64,000 nucleotides of DNA from Posidonia oceanica (lineage: Eukaryota > Streptophyta > Magnoliopsida > Alismatales > Posidoniaceae), in contig JAZBRS010000023.1 in assembly GCA_037176725.1 (NCBI GenBank), forward strand, positions 28,267,001-28,331,000. Direction: 5' to 3'. Below, piece by piece: positions 1 through 9,199 of this stretch. A program made the position numbers and the translations under genes. Numbering within the stretch: position 1 is the stretch's first letter; each line of letters opens with the position of its first letter. The notes under the pieces are model-generated. The model saw only the letters and a list, made by a program, of their open reading frames with translations. It searched no databases and was not told the origin of the DNA.

Positions 1-167
1 ACTTGACTCGAAAACGCTGGCAAAAGAAAAGAAAAGAAATGATAAGACAATTCGGAGTCGCCACCAGGTCTATTGAATCGGAAGACAAGGAAAACCAGAG
101 GTTAAGCATGAAAAGACATGCAAAACCAGATGCAAGGAGGGGCAAAGGGATGCGAGGCGAAGCTAAG

Positions 168-215
168 CTATGCTATGCTACTATGCTATGCTATGCTATG
201 CTATGCTATGCTATG
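168..215. repeat. CTATG pentanucleotide microsatellite
   Basis: About nine copies of CTATG with one interruption, inside the U5 part of LTR B1. Related LTRs have short runs of 'gcatagcatagcat' at the same place (for example B2 near 27895-27910), so this is a local expansion of an existing GCATA-like motif. Confidence 0.9.
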
Positions 216-589
216 ACTCAAGCCTAGGATAAAGGAAGGGTCGGTGTGAGCCAAGAGAAAGGGCAAGGACTCCTGTTACGCACGAGGAAGGTGTTAGGCA
301 CCCCGATACGTCCGAGAGTCAGTCTTTCTTAGGCAATCGCGCGCTGATGCAGGGAATTGCTAGCCTAATACCTAAATGCCTTAAATGCTTACCTACTACG
401 CATTGGAAATAAACATGCTATCTAATTGCTCAGCCACGCTGCTAGTGTTCCGAACTGGACAGACCCTGGTTCGTGTGAACTCCTAAGCAGTAAGCATCAC
501 GGCCCTAAATGCAGATGCAAGCAAGAAAGCAAAACAGCGGGAAAACCAAGCAATGCAGGCGACATGCGAGCGATAAAGCAAGGCAGGTG

Positions 590-760
590 CAGAAAACGGT
601 GCGAAAATGCGGAAAACAATGCAAGGCATGGAAAACGGTGCAGAAGGCGGAAAGCAATGCAAAGGGGTGCGGAAAACCATGCAAAGGAGCAGGAAAACAA
701 TGCACAATGCAAAAAACGGGGCAAAGTACGGAAAACGAGGCAAAGCGGGGCACGCATTCA
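590..760 (-). repeat. ~20-bp tandem array in LTR B1
   Basis: Degenerate ~20-bp units of the type 'gcaaggcatggaaaacggt'. It is the reverse complement of the 20-bp array in B2 (27190-27500) and sits at the same LTR position. The open frames on both strands here come from the repeat and are not gene candidates. Confidence 0.75.
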
Positions 761-880
761 AAACAAAGGGGTGGGTAACATACATTGGGGTTGCACCAAG
801 CCAAAGAAGCAATAAAACGCGAGAAACGGCGAACGAAACGAAATCTGCACTTTAAAACGGCTGTCAGCCATCTGCAAGCA

Positions 881-2259
881 TTGGACGCTGGCAACACCAG
901 CGTCCAATGTTGGACGCTAGTATTGCTGGCGTCCAACACCTGCTGCAGACAGACAGCATGCATTTTTTGGAAAACCATGCATTCTAACTATATAGATGCA
1001 ATACAGATGCAAATATGCAACTAAATGGGTGCTAGACATGCAAATCTAACCTAACAGAAGATTAGAAGGGGAATCAGAACAAGGAGCATGCCAGAATTAA
1101 AGATCCAAGCATGCAGGTTGTTGGACGCCTGTAGGCTGGCCGTCCAACGTTAGACGCCAAAGGGGCTGGCGTCCAACACATAACAGAAGACAGGGGAGAG
1201 AAGGGAGCATACAAGTGATAGATGAGAGTTGGGATCATGCATTTGGGTTGCTGGAGGTAAGGATGGGGCAAGCAAGCAAACATGGGAGGCAAAATAAAAT
1301 CAAACAAGCCTTACCTGTGCTGAGTGCCAGGCCAGAGGCACAACCAGGGTGTTGGACGCGAGCTAGGTCGGCGTCCAACATTGGACGCCAACACCAGCAG
1401 CGTACAACGCTCTGGGAGGCACAACACACAAAAAGCATGCATAAACAAGCAAATAAATTAACTGAAATAAAAGAACAGTTGCTACTAAAGCTAAACATGC
1501 ATAAGAACAAAGGAAGCAAACAAATAAGCAAGATCAGAGAGGTATGCAAGCTTTAAACAAGTGCATGAGAAGCCAGAATGTTGACGCTAGAGCCAGCAGC
1601 GTCCAACGTAGGACGCTGAAGGCTCTGGCGTCCAACGACCCAGACCTGCAAACTCACCTGTTTTAAAGGGGGAGCTCAACTCTACCCCACCTATATGCAT
1701 GCAAACACATTAACAGCATGTAAGAGACTAACCGGAGCATGCAAAGGAGGCATTCAATCCAAAAACTAAGCAAAGAGGAGATATGCATAAGAACATAGGA
1801 TTTAAACTTGCAAAATGAAAACATGCAACTTGCAAAGGCCTAGCAAACCTAAACATGGGTGCCATAGTGGCCAAGCATCTCTAAGTAGGCATAGCTCACA
1901 AAATAATAACTAAAATGAGCTAGGCATGGAAGCAAAGCACAGCAAGCAGACATGTTGGACGCTAGGTGAGCCAATCTCCAACGTTGGACGCGGCTCACCC
2001 TAGCGTCCAACACAGGCAGGAGACTGACTGATATCAGAGCATGCAAAGGGACTCAAACAAGCATGGAACAAGCATGGGACAAGCAGATAGGCATGGCACA
2101 GCATCAGAAAGCATTAAAGGAAGCATATGACATATATTTGCAAAGAAGCATGCAAAGGAAAAGCATGGGAAGCATTCAAACAAGGGCAGAGTAAAGCAAG
2201 CCGTTGGACGCCGGCCTATGCCGCGTCCAACGTTGGACGCACCAGTTGGTGCATCCAAC
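881..2259 (-). repeat. Six double-hairpin modules (TTGGACGC...GCGTCCAA) in LTR B1
   Basis: Modules at 881-937, 1121-1178, 1351-1407, 1581-1640, 1954-2011 and 2204-2259. Each is two adjacent stem-loops with arms TTGGACGC and GCGTCCAA around a central AACGTT-like palindrome, about 57 bp in all. Spacing is 230-250 bp except one gap of 373 bp. Inner arms differ between modules yet often stay complementary: CTGG with CCAG in the first, CGGC with GCCG and ACCA with TGGT in the last. At 1954-2011 the two loops are nearly reverse complements of each other. Element A inserted at the end of the last module. Confidence 0.9.
2255..2259. repeat. Target-site duplication of element A, left copy
   Basis: CCAAC directly before the LTR start, matched by CCAAC at 25163-25167 directly after the LTR end. 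A 5-bp duplication is normal for Ty3/gypsy integrase. Confidence 0.92.
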
Positions 2260-2639
2260 TGTTGACACCCCATTTTGACAGGCTGGATCGTTTGGAACCT
2301 TCCGGTGGCTGCTGGACCCGAATCTGGACCCAAATCCACACCTCCCTCTCCTTCTTTCCCCTCAAAACAAGCCCAAACTCAACCTAGGATTACCCCCCTT
2401 TCCCGAACCTGAAAACTAACCAAAATCCATAGGAAAACTCACCCCTGATGACTTAGCAAACCCACCAAAAAGCCTGCAAAATCTCAAACCAGACCCCTCC
2501 CAAAAACCCTAGGAAACTTAGGCAAAAATACCCTTTTTCTACACCTCAAAACCCCTCCAAAACTTCCTCAAAACCAAACCAAAACTCTGGGACCAAAACT
2601 AGAAACTCTAGACCCCACACCCGCCAAATTTCACCCCTT

Positions 2640-3870
2640 TCCGAGACTCCTAAGCCTTCCATTTGCTTGAATTATCGTTTTCTCTCTCCGGGATTATCGT
2701 TTTCTCTCTCCTCTCTCTCTCCTGATTATCGTCTCTCTTTTCATCCCCTTCTTGCCCTTTTTCTGGCTTGGCTGTGGGCCCCCTTTGTACTCCTATCCCT
2801 TCTCTATCTTATTCCTATTTTTATTTTATTTTTAACATTTTCCCTGAATTTTAAAAATCTTTTCCCTCAAACCTATCTCTTTCCCCTTTTATCCTCCTTT
2901 TTCCCCTTTTCTTCTTCTTTTCCTTTTCCTTCTTCTCTCTTTTGCAAAAACCCATAAAAATCCTTAAAAATCTGTAAAACCCCAAAACATAAAAGAAACA
3001 AATCAGAATTCCAAGAAAAGCAACTAGAAAACATTAAACAAATGATTAAAAACTCAAACTTAACTAAATCAAGCTAAAAAGAAAACCAAGCGTGCAAACT
3101 AAAAATGCAAAACAAACTAAAAGAAAACACTGTAAAATCAAGTAAAAAACTGAAATAAAGTCAGAACCTACCAAAAATAAAAACCCCACTAAAAGAATTA
3201 AAAAACAAACCCTATAGAGAAGAATTAAAAATCAAACACTAAAACAAGTAATTAAAGGAGGCAAAAGACTTAACCTAATAAACATAATGAAAAACAACAT
3301 AAAACTTAATTAAAAAAAGAAAAAAAAAGTACAGTTGAAAGACTTAAAAACACTTGATCAAACCAGGAAAAAACCAACTAAAAAAACATCAAGAAGAATT
3401 AGCAAATAAAAGATCAAGACATAATTCAAAAGGCTTAAGAAAAGAAAACCTTAAAAGATTAAAACTAAAAGCCAAAACCCACTCTAATTAATATAAAAAT
3501 AAATCCTAAAAATCCTAATTAACATCCTAAAATACTTAACAAGAAAACACAATTTTAAAAACAATTTAAAAAGATTTAACCAACACTTAATCAAGTGGAA
3601 AATGAATTAACAACAAAGGAAAGCCCTAGAACCCTAATCAAGCCTAAAACACACTAATTAACCTAAAAACAGTCATTAAAAAATCCAATTAAATACCTAA
3701 CCTGCAACCCAATTTGTCTAATATTTTTGTTTATTTTTATCTTATTTTTTCCTATTTTATTTCCCTCCTTCTTTCCATCTTTCTTTCTTTCTTCCTTTTA
3801 TCTTTTCTTTTCTTCCTTACTGGGCTCATCAGCCCGTTACCCTATTTTTTCCTTTTTTTCAAAACTCAGC
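2640..3870 (+). other. Strand-asymmetric block in the LTR: CT-rich, then A-rich, then CT-rich
   Basis: The top strand is almost pure pyrimidine at 2640-2945, then about 770 bp dominated by A with few T or G, then pyrimidine again. The right LTR repeats this at 19930-21160. Solo LTR C has the same layout at about 35390-36440 with much lower sequence identity, so composition is kept better than sequence. No reading frame here is convincing. Confidence 0.8.
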
Positions 3871-3879
3871 CCACAGCTA

Positions 3880-5160
3880 CAGTCGACCTCCGTCTTCCTC
3901 CTTCCCTCTCCCGCGTTTGCTGCTACAGTACTCGCCGCCTGCAACTCTGCCCGGCCTGCCACCTCCTGCTCGAGCCGGACTGGCACGCGCCGAACTCCGT
4001 CCGTGCTCCTGCCATCGCCACTCCGCGGCATTCAATGCCGGCAGACCTGCAAAACCAAGAATAGAAGTCGTCAGAAACCGGGCAGAAAGAGGGGAAATCA
4101 GAGTGCATTTCAGGAGAAAAAAGAGAGGAGAAAAAGGAGAGAGTTGATCCCGGAGAAACACCGAGCATTCCAGAGCGATCCTGAGCAAGAGAGAGAGCGG
4201 TTCTTCCCCAGAAATCCACTGAGAGATCCCGACCTTCCGCCCCTTCCTTCCGCAGCGAACCAGAGGCCGAAATCCCTCCGAACTCATTCGGAATTCACCC
4301 CCGAGTTTCACCCAAACCCCCTGCAATTCTTCCCCTCCTTCCCACGGCGAAACGACCCACATTTCACCCCCGAACACGCTGAGACTCCAACAGGAACCCA
4401 ACGCTACCTTCCCAGAAATTCCCCGCACCACAGGCTGCCTCCTCTCCCCAAACCTTCCCCAGACACTCGCCACGACTCCACCTCCCTAAGCCGCCTAGTC
4501 TTCAGCCCTCTCTCTCACCACCGGCGGAGAACTCCACAACAAACACCTGCCCTCCCCTCGGACCAGAAAATCGTCCCATCTTCAAACCCACGCCACACGC
4601 TCCAGAACCCTCAGCTAACTACCCAAACCCCTTCGCCAGCATTCCAGCAAGCCACCGGAAGCCCCGCTTGATCCCGAGGAGCAGCAGACAACTCCCCCGG
4701 CCTCCGGCAGCTCACAGTCGACCCACAAGCGCCGGATCTCCTGTCAAGCTGCAGAACTCCCGCCTGATCGACCGAGAAGCACCGGAGCAACGTCCTGAAG
4801 ACGTTCCAACCGTCGCGAGCCCCCGGAGTCCACTGCAGCGATCAGACGACGTCCGCCGGCCATCTCCGGCACTGCGGAGGTCGGGAGGACGCACCGGACA
4901 TAGCCACAGGTATCCCTTGGCCTCCCCCGCTCTCTCTCTTCCCCCTGCTGCTTTTCCGCCGACCAGAACCGCATTTCCGGACCTCCAGTGCCGCCCGCGA
5001 CTCGCCGACCTTCCTGTCTTCTCCGGCGCCGGCCGCTTGTCTTCCGGGCGTTCCAGCCAGCAGAACGCCGCCCCGACGGATCTCAGAGCTCCGGACGATC
5101 GCCAGCACCATGCTCCGCTCTCCCGCGCCTCCTCAAGCCCCCTGTGCCGGCGGTGATGAG
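3880..5160 (+). other. GC-rich block inside the LTR
   Basis: GC-rich, CpG-containing sequence with long open frames on both strands (for example 3727-4671 +) rich in Pro, Arg and Ser. No family is recognisable. The first ~35 codons of that frame lie in pyrimidine-rich DNA and read as repeated F, L and S, so I treat it as compositional. Solo LTR C has a counterpart at about 36470-37980. It may be a U3 promoter region or an old captured host fragment. Confidence 0.5.
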
Positions 5161-6303
5161 GTCCGGTAGCTCACTGCTACAGTACCTCTCATCGCCGGCG
5201 ATTTACTGTTCCATTATTTTTCTGTCAATATAGTTTAGATGTAAACATTGCATGTTTAGCTTAAGTTCTTTAATTTTTACGTTTTAGTCCTTCTGTCATT
5301 TATTTTGCTTAGTTTCTAATTAAATACCATGCTAAATTGCTGTTTGTATTTATGCTTTTCAGTATTTGCTTTTCAGTCCTGACACTGTGTGTTTCAGTTG
5401 TAATATTTTATGCTTTAGCCCTCCTGTTTTCTTTTTTTGCATATAGGTCCTGTTTTAAATCAGTCTATTTAATTGCATGTATTTTACCATATAAAATTGC
5501 ATTCTGGGCCCCTCTAGTTTTTTATATTTACCGTCTGATCCTCTGAACTGTAGTAACTTAGGTTTTATTTCTGATTTTTGCATACTGCATTGCATATTTA
5601 CTCCCCTGTTTCTTCATTTTTGCATTTAGGTCCATTCTAAATGGACAGTACCCCTTTGGCATGCATTTTGGCTTATTACATTGCATTTTTACCCCTGTTT
5701 TTCCAAATATTGCATTTCAGTCCTGTTCCTTGTTTCCAGAGCATGTTTTCCATATAAAATTGCATATCTGACCCCTGCATGATTTAAAAATCACACATAG
5801 AGCCTTGCATCTTTCAAAAACCATGTAAAAAGACTGTTTTGCCCCTAAGTTGCATTTTAACTCCTATGCTTGCAAAAATTGCATGTAGGCCCTCCACTTG
5901 CATTCCCGGACTCCCCGGAACCCCTGTTTTCTAGAAATTTTGCATTTCAGCCCCTTTCTTTCTTCGAAAATGCTTTTGAATTCCTGTTCTTTCCAAATTG
6001 CTTTTCCTTGTCTTTTCTTGCTTTGCATGCATTCTGCATTCATCTACTCTTGCATTTCAGCATCCCCTTTGCACACACTAGGCACTTTTAACTCCCCTTC
6101 ACTTGGGAGGACCTTCAACACACCCCTAGGACCTCCTGAACACCTAGATCTGTTCTTCTCTCCTGTTCTGGCCCTTCTGCTCCGAAGCTGCGATATCTTC
6201 CAAACCGACCGTTGGATCTCCTCAAGTAAGCTGCCCAGGCGACCGCAGCGAAGCGCTCTTCAGCATGGACCAAGCAGATCTCCGATCAGACTCCCGGATT
6301 TCC

Positions 6304-6311
6304 AGGTATGT
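6304..6311 (+). other. Candidate 5' splice site in LTR A
   Basis: CCAG|GTATGT with GT at 6306-6307. The same position in solo LTR C reads CCAAG|GTAAGT (GT at 39395), a closer match to the plant consensus. It sits just before the 30-bp array and about 2.7 kb upstream of a candidate acceptor before gag. A short frame starting ATG at 6265 reads through it. Splicing is inferred. Confidence 0.5.
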
Positions 6312-6349
6312 CCTCCTGAACCCCTGCACTGCATTCATTTGCATGCCAT

Positions 6350-7015
6350 TTGCACCGTTTTGCGTGCCGCTTCTTTGTCTTGCACCGTTTTGCGTGTCCT
6401 TTGTTTTTCTTGTCTCGTTTTACGTGTAGTCTTGTTTTCTCGCACCATTCTGTGTGCCTTTTAGTTTTCTCGCTCCGTTTTGCGTGCCGCTTCTTTGTCT
6501 TGCACCGTTTTGCGTGCCCTTTAGTTTCCTCGCCCCGTTTTGCGTGCCCTTTAGTTTCCTCGCCTCGTTTTGCGTGCCCTTTAGTTTTCTTACACCGTTT
6601 TGCGTGCTTTCAAGTTTTCTCGCTCCGTTTTGCCCGCCGCCTCTTTGTCTTGCACCGTTTTGCGTGTCCTTTAGTTTTCTTGCACCGTTTTGCGTGCTTT
6701 CAAGTTTTCTCGCTCCGTTTTGCGTGCCGCTTCTTTGTCTTGCACCGTTTTGCGTGTCCTTTAATTCTCTCGCCTCGTTTTGCGTGTAGTCTTGTTTTCT
6801 TGCACCGTTTTGCGTGCCCTTTAATTTTCTCGCTCCGTTTTACGTGCTTTCAAGTTTTCTCGCCCCGTTCTGCGTGTCGCTTCTTTGACTTGCCTCGTTT
6901 TGCGCGCAGTCTTGTTTTCTTGCACCGTTTTGTGTGCCCTTTCGTTTTCTCGCCTCGTCTTGCGTGCCCTTGGTTTTCTTGCCCGGTTTTGCGCCCTTCT
7001 TTCGTTTTCTGCACC
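6350..7015 (+). repeat. 30-bp tandem array in the 5' LTR (~22 units)
   Basis: Unit of the form 'caccgttttgcgtgcccttt' plus about 10 bp. Variants alternate (ctttagttttctcg, gcttctttgtcttg). The period is a multiple of three, so frames stay open on both strands and give long low-complexity frames that are not genes. The right LTR array (23632-24355) is two units longer, which accounts for the 60-bp length difference between the LTRs. Confidence 0.93.
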
Positions 7016-7638
7016 GTTTTGCATCCTGGTTCCGTTCCTTGCACCATTTTGCATGACAACCTTGTTTTCGCATCTCTTCGCATTCTTGTTTCGTTCCTCG
7101 CACTGTTTTACGCCGTTTCCTCTTGCATATCGCTTGCATTGCCTGTTTTCCCCGCTGTTTTGTTTTATCGCCTGCATTTGCATATAGGGCAGTGATGCTT
7201 ACTGTCCAGAGTTCTCACGAGCCAGGTTTCACCCGGTTCGGAACACAGACAGCGTTGCTGAGCGCTTAGATTGCACATTTACTTTCTTGCATTGTCTTTC
7301 ATCACTTAGAGCACACCTTTGAGCATTTAGACAGGCATTCATTGGCACTTAGGCATTCAAAGTCTGCATTTCCCTGCATATGCGAGCGTAAGCCTAGAAA
7401 GACCGATTCTCGGGCGTGTCGGGGGTGCCTAACACCTTCCCCGCGCGTAACAGGAGTCCTTACCCTCTCTTGGCCCGCAATGACCATATTGCCCTTGTCC
7501 TAGGCACGAGTCACATCATTTCCATTCATTTGCATCTCATTTCTTTTGCATTGCCCTGCATTGCATCTTTTGCTTGGTTTTGCGCGATTATTCACGCATT
7601 TCCCCGGTTTTCCTCGTCTTCCGATTTAATAGACTTGG

Positions 7639-7649
7639 TGGCGACTCCG
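7639..7649 (+). other. PBS-like motif inside U5
   Basis: TGGCGACTCCG, identical to the first 11 bases of the true PBS, lies 177 bp upstream of it inside the LTR. The motif recurs at the matching place in the 3' LTR (24987), B1 (53-63), B2 (28017), C (40893) and A3 (63633-63643). In B3 it was the insertion site of solo LTR C. Confidence 0.8.
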
Positions 7650-7815
7650 ATTTTGTCTTGTCTTCTTCTTTTCTTTCCCTTTTTTCCCTCTTTTAAATGT
7701 TTTCGAGTTAGGTCTTCCTTCTCGGACATAGCCGCTAATAGTGAGCCTGATTCCGATCGGTGCACGCGAGCTTTGGCATCGTGCATGAACGATCCGAATA
7801 CTGGGATTACTACAG

Positions 7816-7834
7816 TGGCGACTCCGCTGGGGAT
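7816..7834 (+). other. Primer-binding site, tRNA-Arg(ACG)
   Basis: TGGCGACTCCGCTGGGGAT lies one base after the LTR end. It is complementary to the 3' end of plant tRNA-Arg(ACG) (…ATCCCCAGCGGAGTCG plus CCA) over 19 bases. An Arg-tRNA primer is typical of Ogre-type elements. Element F has the same site with one mismatch. Confidence 0.9.
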
Positions 7835-9199
7835 ACTAGACTCCGGCTTTCGCCTCTGCTTTCGCTCGCTTGGGATTTGCTTTCTTTGTTTGCCTTTATG
7901 CCCTTTGCCCTGCTTTTGCTTTGCTTGTCTGCCTGCCTGTTTGCCTTTGTGTTTCCTTTGCCTGTTTTGCTCTTTTTCCTGTGCAAACACCTAGCAAGTC
8001 GCCTCGTGGTTACTTTGCTTGGATTTTGCACCCCCCTGGGCTGTCTTTGCTTTGGATCTTGCTCTGCCTTGCTCTATTTTGTCTAAATCGCTTGTTTACT
8101 TGTCTTTTTCCTTGCTTCTGCTCTTACTTCCTTTGCGGCTTACTTGTCTTTACTTTCCTTGCCTTATTTGCTTATTATTGCTCTATTTCCTGCATAACAC
8201 ATGTCTACATACTTGTTTGGCAACAATACATGCTTTTTGAATGATGAATGCTTCCTTTTACACACCTGCTATGTCACTACGCACGCACATGCCTTGCATA
8301 CATGCCTTCTGACTTGATGAATGTTTTTTCTTCACCATTATGCTCACAAACACTTGCACATGCCATGCACATGCCTTTTGTTGTGTTGTATGATTGTTTG
8401 CTTGCCATGCTTGACTGATTTCCTTCCCTTTCGCACTTGCCATGCTTAGGATAGTAGAAACTTGTTTGCTCTCCCCATGGTTAACTAAAAACCGCAAGTA
8501 AAAAGAACTCCTAGGAGCAACTAGAGACTCTGAACAATCCTCCACTCCCTCGGGTTAATAAAATGTGCAAGATAAAAGACTTTAATCATTTGCATAAGCA
8601 TCATATAGGGCATGCATTCTTCTCCTCTGAGTCCTCCTACTAGTCTGCGAAGGACGGTTCCGGCTTCTCACCCCGATGCTTTGGCATGGTGTGAGTCGGT
8701 CGGTCTGTCCCCCCTTGTCCGGGGTCGTGTCGGTGTTAGTGGAGGGTACCACCCACGCTTTGGCGGGGTAGAGGCCACCAACGCACCACCCTGTCATTAC
8801 CTGAGCTTTGGGCCGGGAGTTCGACAGGGAGCCTACTTTTCTGACTTGAGTCGGTGACCCGTACACTTGTGGATACCCGGAGTAGACTACCTATCAGGAA
8901 ACACTAGATTGGTGAGAGAGGGAGCATGCTAGAAAGCATACATGTCATTCATGCCATAACTTAATGCATTTTGCATCTCTTTTTTTTCTAACCCTAGTTT
9001 TCTGTTGTGTCTTTAACAGAGTTCAGTAAGCGATCTCCTTAGCTGGAGCTCGGGTCTCTCCTTTGCTGACATCTCTGCTGAGACACCTGTGCTCGACCAT
9101 CCTTTTTCTAAGCTACTCGTCTTTGCGAGCATAGCTCCTCGTAGAGCCCGTCTCCTTTTCCCTCGTCGCAGCCCCGTTTTGACTCGCTCTCGGTCAGCA
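7835..9199 (+). other. Untranslated leader of element A
   Basis: No coding frame. 7835-8240 is T-rich with 'tttgcctgcc' motifs. The part at about 8600-8940 is conserved in element F (minus strand, about 47990-48250), including 'tgagtcggtgaccc' and 'cactagattggtgagaga', although A has about 100 bp extra near 8670-8780. A non-coding block held between PBS and gag is where packaging signals usually lie, so that is a reasonable inference. Confidence 0.75.
8998..9020 (+). other. Candidate 3' splice site upstream of gag
   Basis: TTTCTGTTGTGTCTTTAACAG, a pyrimidine tract ending in CAG at 9019, followed by AGTTCAGTAAGCG. Element F has an equivalent in the same place (minus strand, exon starting at about 47929) with GTCAGTGAGCG after the CAG. 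Together with the donor at 6306 it would remove the array, the PBS and most of the leader, giving a spliced gag messenger distinct from the genomic RNA. Confidence 0.5.

Larger units (their letters stand above)
1..2259 (-). mobile_element. LTR B1, distal part (minus strand, runs off left edge)
   Basis: Reverse-oriented LTR of the B family. Read on the minus strand it ends leftwards in the shared U5 block: the tRNA-like motif TGGCGACTCCG at 53-63, the conserved 'gtgttaggcacc' block near 290-300 and the 'gttcggaacac' block near 450-480. The same order is seen in B2, B3 and C. About 110 bp of U5 should lie beyond the left edge. The other part of this LTR is at 25168-26160; element A was inserted between them and duplicated CCAAC. 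Visible length is about 3.25 kb, so the full LTR is about 3.36 kb, like B3. Confidence 0.85.
2260..7814 (+). repeat. Element A 5' LTR (5555 bp)
   Basis: Starts TGTTGACACCCC and ends TACTACA just before the PBS. Blocks in order: a unique start; a pyrimidine-rich stretch (2640-2945); a strongly A-rich stretch (2945-3710); a second pyrimidine-rich stretch (3720-3860); a GC-rich block (3880-5160); T-rich sequence with recurring 'ttgcat...cccctgcatg' motifs (5200-6060); a likely splice donor (6306); a 30-bp tandem array (6350-7015); and the conserved U5 block (about 7190-7814). The copy at 19548-25162 matches throughout. I do not see a clear TATA box, so the U3/R boundary is unplaced. Confidence 0.95.

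Noticed and set aside
3727..4671. 314-codon frame in LTR A (again at 21015-21959)
   Set aside because: Starts in a pyrimidine tract reading F/L/S and runs into GC-rich Pro/Arg/Ser sequence; no domain, and the equivalent in LTR C is not the same protein.
6350..7195. Open frame of ~281 codons (and longer ones at 23510-24543 on both strands)
   Set aside because: The 30-bp array is a multiple of three, so any frame without a stop in the unit stays open. The products are ten-residue repeats and change length with the array.
7816..7834. A tRNA gene fragment
   Set aside because: Only the complement of a tRNA 3' end is present, directly after an LTR end; it is a primer-binding site.
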